Assembly: GCA_014649355.1 (NCBI GenBank)
Contig: BMSW01000006.1
Location: forward strand, 1-64,000
Source: Streptomyces althioticus
GTDB taxonomy: Bacteria > Actinomycetota > Actinomycetes > Streptomycetales > Streptomycetaceae
Direction of reading: 5' to 3'
DNA length: 64,000 bases
Shown here: piece by piece, positions 58,750 to 64,000 of the stretch
Layout: every line of letters begins with the position of its first letter
Position numbering within the stretch: the first letter of the stretch is position 1
Notes under the pieces: model-generated
Database searches by the model: none
What the model saw: only the letters and a program-made list of their open reading frames with translations
Told to the model about the DNA's origin: nothing
Translations under genes and position numbers: made by a program

Positions 58750-59406
58750 TCACGCCAGCGGGGACTCTGCCAGCGACGCCAGCAGGTGCGCCGGGTCGTC
58801 GTACACGGCGACCGCGCCCGCCTCGGTCAGGTCGGCGCGCGGGATGCCGCCGCACAGCAGGCCCACACAGCGCACCCCGGCCCGCGTGCCCGCCCGCATG
58901 TCCCACACCGTGTCGCCCACGAACACCGCGCGCTCGGCGGGCGCCCCGGCCAGCTCCAGCGCGTGCTCGACGGGCTCGGGCGCCGGCTTGCCCTCGTCGA
59001 CGTCGTCGGCGCTCGCCGTCGCGGAGATCGCCCGGTCCGCGTCGATCGCGCGGCGCAGCGCGCCCAGTTCCGCCCCGCCGGCCGACGTCGCGAGCACCAC
59101 CGTCCAGCCGTCGTCGTGCAGCCGCTCCAGCAGCCGCCCGGCGTCGGGCAGCGCGGGCAGCCGGTCGAGGTACTGTCCGTACAGCGTCTTGTGCGCGGCG
59201 CTCAGCTCCGCGTCGCGGGAGGCGTCCCGGTCCTCGCCGAGGACGTGCGCGATCAGGTCGGCGGAGGGCAGTCCCACGGCCCGGTGGACGGCGTGCATGG
59301 GCACCTGGTGTCCGGCTTGCCGGAACGCCTCCCACCAGGCCGTGACGTGCAGATGGTTGGTGTCGGCCAGGGTGCCGTCGACGTCGAAGACCGCCGCCCG
59401 TGTCAT
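58750..59406 (-). CDS. HAD-superfamily hydrolase (phosphatase)
   Basis: 218 residues. Motif I FDVDGTLADTNHLHV (nucleophile Asp), motif II VLATSAG, motif III Lys in DEGKPAPEPVEHAL, motif IV FVGDTVWDM. It resembles phosphoglycolate phosphatase/beta-phosphoglucomutase-like enzymes with a C1 helical cap; substrate unknown. ATG with AAGGA 6 nt upstream. Overlaps the PHP gene stop by 4 bp. Confidence 0.9.
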   Translation of the reverse strand: MTRAAVFDVDGTLADTNHLHVTAWWEAFRQAGHQVPMHAVHRAVGLPSADLIAHVLGEDRDASRDAELSAAHKTLYGQYLDRLPALPDAGRLLERLHDDGWTVVLATSAGGAELGALRRAIDADRAISATASADDVDEGKPAPEPVEHALELAGAPAERAVFVGDTVWDMRAGTRAGVRCVGLLCGGIPRADLTEAGAVAVYDDPAHLLASLAESPLA

Positions 59407-60488
59407 GAAGGTCCTTCCTCTCCTCGCGGACCCGTACGGGTACCACCGCCGCCGCCCGTCACTCCCGCCGGCGTCCTGCGTTCCCGCGCCCAGGAGAGCA
59501 GCTCCTCCAGCGACCAGGTGGTGACCACCCGCTCGGGCGGCACCCCGCACTCCTCGGCGCGGGCGCACCCGAGGATCTGCCAGTCCAGCTGCCCGGGCGC
59601 GTGCGCGTCCGTGTCGACGGAGAACAGCACCCCCGCGTCCACCGCCCGCCGCAGCAGCCGCCGGGGCGGGTCGAGCCGCTCGGGCCGGCTGTTGATCTCC
59701 ACGGCGGTGCCGGTCTCCGCGCACGCCGCGAACACCTCGTCCGGGTCGAACTCCGACTCGGGCCGTCCCCGCCCGCTCAGCAGCCGCCCGGTGCAGTGCC
59801 CGAGCACGTCGGAGTGCGGGTCGCGCACGGCGGCCACCATCCGGCGGGTCATCGACCGGGCGTCCATCCGCAGCTTGGAGTGCACGGACACCACGACCAC
59901 GTCCAGCCGCTCCAGCAGCTCCGGCTCCTGGTCGAGGGAGCCGTCCTCGAGGATGTCGCACTCGATGCCGGTGAGCAGCCGGAACGGTGCCCACGTCTCG
60001 TTCAGCTCCGCGACCACGTCCAGCTGCTCCCGCAGCCGTTCGGGCGACAGGCCGCGTGCGACGGTCAGCCTGGGGGAGTGGTCCGTCAGCACCGCCCACT
60101 CGTGACCGAGACCGGCGGCGGTGCGGCCCATCTCCTCGATCGGGCTGCCCCCGTCCGACCAGTCCGAGTGCAGATGGCAGTCGCCGCGCAGCAGCGCCCG
60201 CAGCTCCTGGCCGGCCCGGTCCGCGGGCTCCTGCTCCGCCTCCTCGCGCAGCTTGCGCAGATACCCGGGGACCTGCCCGTCCAGCGCCTCCACCGCCACC
60301 TGCGCGGTCTTCGGCCCGACGCCCTTGAGCCGCTCCAGCGTCCCGGCGGCCGCCCGCTCGCGCACCTCGTCCGGGCCCAGCTCTGCCAGCGTCCGCGCCG
60401 CGGTGCGGAAGGCGCGGACGCGGTACGTCGGGGCCAGCGACCGCTCCAGCAGGAAGGCGATGTCCTCCAGCGCCTCGACGGGGTCCAT
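59403..60488 (-). CDS. HhH-PHP phosphoesterase (polymerase X-like without palm)
   Basis: 361 residues. N-terminal 75 residues form a polymerase-X-like helix-hairpin-helix region (EDIAFLLERSLAPTYRVRAF; LERLKGVGPKTAQVAVEAL). A PHP domain follows from about 105 (GDCHLHSDWSDGG; AVLTDHS; TGIECDILEDG; VSVHSKLRMD; LGHCTGRLL; VDTDAHAP) with all metal ligands. The nucleotidyl-transferase palm between these parts in bacterial PolX is absent. Possibly a DNA-end or nucleotide phosphoesterase. ATG with GAGGAGG 5 nt upstream; coupled to the HAD gene. Confidence 0.88.
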   Translation of the reverse strand: MDPVEALEDIAFLLERSLAPTYRVRAFRTAARTLAELGPDEVRERAAAGTLERLKGVGPKTAQVAVEALDGQVPGYLRKLREEAEQEPADRAGQELRALLRGDCHLHSDWSDGGSPIEEMGRTAAGLGHEWAVLTDHSPRLTVARGLSPERLREQLDVVAELNETWAPFRLLTGIECDILEDGSLDQEPELLERLDVVVVSVHSKLRMDARSMTRRMVAAVRDPHSDVLGHCTGRLLSGRGRPESEFDPDEVFAACAETGTAVEINSRPERLDPPRRLLRRAVDAGVLFSVDTDAHAPGQLDWQILGCARAEECGVPPERVVTTWSLEELLSWARERRTPAGVTGGGGGTRTGPRGEEGPS

Positions 60489-60614
60489 GGTCACCTCCTC
60501 GCTCCAGGGTTCCCCAGGGCGCCCGGAGCCGCACGCCGCGGCCTGGGGAGGTTGGCCGGCGCCGGCACGGGTACTGCGACCCGGCACCCGGACACCGACG
60601 ACGAGGAGGCCCGC

Positions 60615-61424
60615 ATGTCCCTCTCCACCCCCGTCAACGGCAAGGTCGCCGTGATCACCGGCGCGGACTCCGGCATCGGCCGGGCCACCGCCGTACGGCT
60701 CGCCGCCGCCGGCATGGACGTGGGCATCACGTACAACAGCGACCGGGAGGGCGCGGAGGAGACCGCCGAGGAGGTGCGCTCGCACGGCTGCCGCGCCGAG
60801 GTCGCCCATCTGGACCTGACCGCGCTGCCCGGTGCCGCGGACACGGTGGACGCGCTGTGCGAACGGCTGGGACGGGTCGACGTGCTGGTCAACAACGCCG
60901 GCACCGGCACCATGACGCCGTTCCTCGACCTGGAGCCCGAGACGGTGCGTGAGGTCCTCGACGTCGACCTGCTCGGCCCGTTCCTGTGCTCGCAGAAGGC
61001 GGCGCGGCACATGATCCGGCAGGGTGACGGCGGCCGGATCGTCAACGTGACCTCCGTGCACGAGCACCAGCCGCGGGTGGGGGCAGCCCCGTACTGCGCG
61101 GCCAAGGGCGGCCTCGGGCTGCTCACCCAGGTGATGGCGCTGGAGCTGGCCGAGCACGGCATCACGGTGAACGCGGTCGCCCCCGGCGAGATCGCCACCC
61201 CCATGACCGGCCAGGAGGACACCGACCCGCGCACCGAGAGCCGCCCCGGCATTCCCCTCGGCCGCCCCGGCGACGCCCGGGAGGTCGCCGCGGTGATCGC
61301 CTTCCTCGCCGGGCCCGACGCCTCGTACGTCACCGGCGCCTCGTGGAGCGTGGACGGCGGGATGCTGCGCATGGGTCCGCAGGCCGGGTCGCACCTGACG
61401 AGCCACGACTGGCGCCGCCCCTGA
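60615..61424 (+). CDS. Short-chain dehydrogenase/reductase
   Basis: A 269-residue classical SDR. Cofactor motif VAVITGADSGIGRATAVRL; NNAG motif LVNNAGTGTM; catalytic Ser-Tyr-Lys in NVTSVHEHQP..APYCAAKGGL; C-terminal TGASWSVDGGMLRMG. It resembles glucose 1-dehydrogenase/3-ketoacyl-reductase-like enzymes; substrate unknown. ATG with GAGGAGG 6 nt upstream. Divergent from the PHP/HAD pair. Confidence 0.9.
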   Translation: MSLSTPVNGKVAVITGADSGIGRATAVRLAAAGMDVGITYNSDREGAEETAEEVRSHGCRAEVAHLDLTALPGAADTVDALCERLGRVDVLVNNAGTGTMTPFLDLEPETVREVLDVDLLGPFLCSQKAARHMIRQGDGGRIVNVTSVHEHQPRVGAAPYCAAKGGLGLLTQVMALELAEHGITVNAVAPGEIATPMTGQEDTDPRTESRPGIPLGRPGDAREVAAVIAFLAGPDASYVTGASWSVDGGMLRMGPQAGSHLTSHDWRRP

Positions 61425-61484
61425 GCACCCCGGGCTTTCTGCCCGAAAAGCCGTGATCATGCCGTTTGGGTCTACTCTCGATGC

Positions 61485-61760
61485 ATGACCGAAAGCGCGA
61501 GTCCGTACATGTCGCAGCCGCGGATCACGGTGCTCGGAGTGCAGCCCGGACCTCCGCCGTTCCGGATCGTGGAGATCGACGGACAGGTCGTCGGCGAGGC
61601 CAGGGACATCACCGACGTGCTGCAGGCAGCCGCCGCGTACGGCATCAGGGTGCACGACCTGGACGACCCCGACACGGTCCGCTGGGTGGGCGGGGACAAG
61701 TTCACCTGGTCCTCGCGTCAGGCCCCCCGGGTCCGCGAGGAGCAGAAGGAGCAGCCCTAG
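61485..61760 (+). CDS. Small conserved-looking hypothetical protein
   Basis: 91 residues, soluble, no Cys. A compact core (RIVEIDGQVVGEARDITDVL, AAAYGIRVHDLDDPDTVRWV) suggests one small alpha/beta domain with a charged tail. No ribosome site; TACTCT lies about 10 nt before the ATG, so a leaderless mRNA is plausible. A very strong terminator follows 2 nt after its stop. Function unknown. Confidence 0.75.
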   Translation: MTESASPYMSQPRITVLGVQPGPPPFRIVEIDGQVVGEARDITDVLQAAAAYGIRVHDLDDPDTVRWVGGDKFTWSSRQAPRVREEQKEQP

Positions 61761-61762
61761 AC

Positions 61763-61801
61763 GCGGTACGCCTCCGTCCGCGGGGGACGGAGGCGTACCG
61801 C
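61763..61801. terminator. Perfect 17-bp stem bidirectional terminator
   Basis: GCGGTACGCCTCCGTCC, 5-nt loop, then the exact complement. It lies between the convergent 61485-61760 and VanZ genes and serves both. Confidence 0.9.
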
Positions 61802-61817
61802 GCGCCGCGCCGCGGGC

Positions 61818-62294
61818 TCACTCCTTCTTGCGGCGTGCGTGCACCGCCCGGCTCATCCGCCGGCCCACGAGCAGATAACCGAGCAGCGCCCCCGCGGTGT
61901 TGAGGATGACGTCGTCGATGTCGAAGGCCCGGCCGGTGACCAGCGCGCCCTGCGCCACCTCGACCAGCAGCATCACGACGGCCGTCAGGAGGAGGATCCG
62001 GAGGAAGCCCCGGGTGAGCGGCGCGACGACCGGAGCGAGCACCCCGAAGGGGACGCCCAGCAGGATGTTGCCGCCGATCTGCTTGAACGCGTCACGCAGC
62101 GCCGGCTGGTCCAGATAGGCCTGAAGGGAGCGGCCCGGGTGCAGGTTGGTGTGCGTCAGGGCCTCCGACGCGGGGGACGGCTGGAGTGTGAGCCGGGCCA
62201 GCACCACCGCGAAGACCACCATGAAGGCGAAGGCGCACAGGAGCACCAGCAGCCTGAGGGGCAGCGGAAGCGGTCGGGGGGCGGCGCGGGCCAT
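61818..62294 (-). CDS. VanZ-family membrane protein
   Basis: 158 residues with about four helices (LPLRLLVLLCAFAFMVVFAV; GGNILLGVPFGVLAP; LRILLLTAVVMLLVEVAQ; ILNTAGALLGYLLVG). The GNILLGVPFGVL and RAFDIDDVILNTAGALLGY blocks define VanZ-like proteins, which alter cell-envelope permeability; the teicoplanin role of VanZ itself should not be assumed. ATG 62294 with GGAGGA 6-7 nt upstream. Confidence 0.88.
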   Translation of the reverse strand: MARAAPRPLPLPLRLLVLLCAFAFMVVFAVVLARLTLQPSPASEALTHTNLHPGRSLQAYLDQPALRDAFKQIGGNILLGVPFGVLAPVVAPLTRGFLRILLLTAVVMLLVEVAQGALVTGRAFDIDDVILNTAGALLGYLLVGRRMSRAVHARRKKE

Positions 62295-62349
62295 CGGAAG
62301 TCCTCCAGTCGTCAAGGTGCGTGAGTGCTACGGCGGTTACCCCCGGTCG

Positions 62350-62366
62350 GACCGGACAGTCCGGTC
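62350..62366. promoter_or_regulatory. Palindrome GACCGGAC-A-GTCCGGTC
   Basis: Perfect 8-bp inverted repeat around one base. It touches the stop codon of the DUF4230 gene (62365-62367) and lies 56 nt before the VanZ start. It could be a terminator for the first gene or an operator for the second. Confidence 0.45.
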
Positions 62367-63027
62367 AGCCCGCGAAGGTGATCCGCACCCGTTCGAAGCC
62401 CAGGGAACGCAGCAGACCCTGGAGCATCCCCCGGGTGTTGGCCTCCGCCCGCTCGGTCAGTTCGCTCTCCTTCGCCGCCTCCCGGATGTGCCGCACGGCG
62501 AGCTTCTGCACGGCCTGTTCGCTGTTGGGGTTGTCCGAGAACAGATCCCCGAGCCGGTCGAGCAGGCCCCGCTGCTTGGAGACGGCGTAGGAGCGGTCCA
62601 CGTCCAGCGCCGGGGTGCCGAGACGGGCGCGGGGCAGCCGCAGGACGGCGGAGGTGCGGTCCTCGTCCACCCGGACGTCGCCCTCCTTCAGCCCGCCGAG
62701 GTCCACGTAGGCGTCCACGGTGCCCGCGCCCACGTACAGGGTGCGACTGCCGCGGACCGCGTCCGGCAGGAACTTGGTGTCCTTCTCCAGGTCCACCACC
62801 ACCTGGAAGTTGCCCGAGGCGGCGTCGTAACGGCTGATGTCCTGGATGGACTCCAGCAGCGCGGGTCCCGAGCGGTCGCGGGTCTCCGTGCCGAACAGGT
62901 CCTTCAGGCCCGGCAGTACGCTCAGCCGGATCCCGGCGAACAGCACGGCCAGCACCACCACCGTCGCGCCCAGCGCCTTCACCCAGCCGGGCACGCGCGC
63001 GGTCGGTCGCTTCACCGGAGTCGTCAT
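62365..63027 (-). CDS. DUF4230 membrane-anchored protein
   Basis: 220 residues with one N-terminal membrane helix (VKALGATVVVLAVLFAGIRL, about 15-38) and an extracytoplasmic DUF4230 domain (LLESIQDISRYDAASGNFQV; TLYVGAGTVDAYVDLGGLKE; C-terminal LQGLLRSLGFERVRITF). The family is widespread but has no assigned biochemical role. ATG 63027 with GGAGGG upstream. Same direction as VanZ downstream. Confidence 0.85.
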   Translation of the reverse strand: MTTPVKRPTARVPGWVKALGATVVVLAVLFAGIRLSVLPGLKDLFGTETRDRSGPALLESIQDISRYDAASGNFQVVVDLEKDTKFLPDAVRGSRTLYVGAGTVDAYVDLGGLKEGDVRVDEDRTSAVLRLPRARLGTPALDVDRSYAVSKQRGLLDRLGDLFSDNPNSEQAVQKLAVRHIREAAKESELTERAEANTRGMLQGLLRSLGFERVRITFAG

Positions 63028-63153
63028 GACGGCGGCCCTCCTTCCCTCCCGTCCGGATGCCCGCCATCTCACGGAACAGGCAAGGCAGTTGGGGGACCGG
63101 CCCCGGCATCGGGGGCACGGAGGGGGCGCACGGGCGGGCGGACCCGCGGCGGG

Positions 63154-63528
63154 TCACGCCGGCCCGGACCTCGACCCGGGCGCGGTCAGCGCCGAGTCCA
63201 GGGTGGACCACGGCGGCAGCAGCCGGGTCAGGCCGGTGATCCGCAGCATCCGCAGGGTCAGCGGATGGACGCACACCAGCTGCAGCCGCCCGCCGGTGAG
63301 CCGGTGCCGGGCGCGGTGGAGCAGGCGCAGCCCGGAGAGGTCGAAGAAGGTGACGTGGGTCAGGTCGACGACGACGCGGGCGTCCGGGTCGGCGGTCGCC
63401 AGGTCGAGGTGCGGCCCGATCTCCGCGGCGGCCGCGATGTCGATCTCACCGTGGAACTCCAGCACGGTGTGGCCCCGGTCGCGGCGCACGCGCAGATGCC
63501 GTGTCAGCGGCGGGGGTTCGAACCGCAC
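63154..63528 (-). CDS. STAS-domain protein (anti-anti-sigma factor type)
   Basis: 124 residues from the GTG at 63528 (GGAGG about 10 nt upstream); an in-frame ATG at 63630 would add 34 residues of non-conserved sequence without a ribosome site. STAS fold: TVLEFHGEIDIAAAAEIGPH, then VVVDLTHVTFFDLSGLRLLH, where the Ser in DLSG is the expected phosphorylation site, and a C-terminal LRMLRITGLTRLLPPW. It would bind an anti-sigma/kinase encoded elsewhere. Start uncertain. Confidence 0.82.
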   Translation of the reverse strand: MRFEPPPLTRHLRVRRDRGHTVLEFHGEIDIAAAAEIGPHLDLATADPDARVVVDLTHVTFFDLSGLRLLHRARHRLTGGRLQLVCVHPLTLRMLRITGLTRLLPPWSTLDSALTAPGSRSGPA

Positions 63529-63638
63529 GACGCCATCGCCTCCAGCCTGCTCCGAGCTCCCGGGAGGACCGCCGGTCCCAACACCGGTGCCCCATAGGCA
63601 AGTTACTCGCGGACGACTGCATTTGAGCATGTTCGAAT

Positions 63639-63648
63639 GACATATGTC
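63639..63648. promoter_or_regulatory. Palindrome GACATATGTC in an A/T-rich promoter region
   Basis: A perfect 10-bp palindrome, with TTCGAA just beside it (63632-63637), in the most A/T-rich stretch of the window (about 63600-63700) between the divergent STAS and VOC genes. Likely promoter or regulator DNA for one or both; no specific factor assigned. Confidence 0.4.
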
Positions 63649-63762
63649 TTCGCCCTGTGACCGAGTTTTTCGCCAATTTGATCGATGAGTGAAAACGGTG
63701 AGCGCGGACAGGTGTCACCGGAGGGGGCCGGAGCGCCCCGCATCCGAGGCCTCGGAGGAGAC

Positions 63763-64000
63763 ATGGCACTGGTGACCACGGGCGTGGTGGTGCTCGACTG
63801 CGCCGAACCTGAGAAACTCGCCGAGTTCTACAAGGAGTTGCTGGAGGCGGAGCACGTCGACGCCAGCGCCAACCGGGTGGAGGTCCGCACCGCCGACGGC
63901 TTCCGCCTCGCCCTGCGCCGCGACATGAACGCGACCGCCCCGAGCTGGCCGCGCCCGGAGAACTCCCTCCAGGCGCACCTGGAGTTCGTCGCGGAGGACC
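63763..64000 (+). CDS. VOC (glyoxalase-fold) protein, cut by window end
   Basis: 79 codons visible, frame open at the edge. VTTGVVVLDCAEPEKLAEFYKELL is a typical VOC opening, followed by VEVRTADGFRLALRRD and the start of a second half-module (LQAHLEFVAED). ATG with GGAGGAG 3-4 nt upstream. Substrate unknown; about half the gene lies beyond the window. Confidence 0.85.
   Translation, partial: MALVTTGVVVLDCAEPEKLAEFYKELLEAEHVDASANRVEVRTADGFRLALRRDMNATAPSWPRPENSLQAHLEFVAED

Noticed and set aside
1..64000. tRNA, rRNA, riboswitch, CRISPR or transposase
   Set aside because: I looked for cloverleaf GGTTCGA arms, regularly spaced direct repeats with unique spacers, and DDE or HUH motifs, and found none that hold up.

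Overview
High-GC DNA (about 72% by eye, codons ending almost always in G/C, many GTG starts, GGAGG-type ribosome sites, operons with 4- or 8-bp gene overlaps) from an actinomycete, almost certainly Streptomyces. I see no rRNA, tRNA, CRISPR array, transposase or phage gene. The content is conditionally used metabolism, transport and one-gene regulators, as expected of a Streptomyces chromosome arm or accessory-rich interior.

Layout. 0.1-5.3 kb: VOC protein, a decayed AraC-regulator tail, MFS exporter, CBS protein, archease homologue, phosphoribosyltransferase, and a CaiB-type CoA transferase. 5.3-12.4 kb: small zinc-ribbon protein and LysR regulator, then a TetR repressor divergent from a PaoABC-like molybdenum aldehyde oxidoreductase operon plus its XdhC maturation factor, with two identical 12-bp palindromes between them. 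12.4-18.4 kb: tandem repeats, an FMN reductase/TetR divergent pair with two shared operators, an orphan LacI regulator, a dense intergenic repeat region, thioredoxin, a flavin disulfide reductase and a peptide deformylase. 18.5-24 kb: TPR protein, threonine dehydratase-type PLP enzyme, cupin, VOC protein, secreted SGNH hydrolase with ricin-B lectin, and a PH-like/PASTA-like membrane protein. 24-28.6 kb: MoxR/VWA pair and a FtsX-type ABC exporter.

28.7-43 kb is the centrepiece, an apparently complete L-rhamnose unit. A leftward operon (rhaI, a fused aldolase/lactaldehyde dehydrogenase, rhaB, lutA-lutB-lutC) and a rightward operon (ABC transporter genes, mutarotase, LacI-type regulator) diverge from one 262-bp region. 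Each arm has a recognisable -35/-10 promoter and a TGAAA..TTTCA-type operator near its start point. Predicted flow: ABC uptake, mutarotation, isomerisation, phosphorylation, aldol cleavage to DHAP plus L-lactaldehyde, oxidation to L-lactate by the fused dehydrogenase, and oxidation to pyruvate by LutABC.

43-64 kb holds single genes and short operons: an alpha/beta-hydrolase peptidase ending in a 16-bp tandem repeat; an overlapping PIG-L deacetylase/ECF sigma/metallo-beta-lactamase trio; a stand-alone CYP102-type P450 with divergent TetR; an iron-box-controlled DUF2470 protein; a Tat-type lactonase-like lipoprotein; two FUSC membrane proteins; a FusB-like zinc protein behind a striking palindrome; a phosphotransferase, a ROK regulator, a nucleotide-sugar-type SDR, a HAD/PHP overlapping pair, an SDR, VanZ, DUF4230 and STAS proteins, and a VOC gene cut by the window end. 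Function calls come from reading translated sequence and known families; no database search was run.
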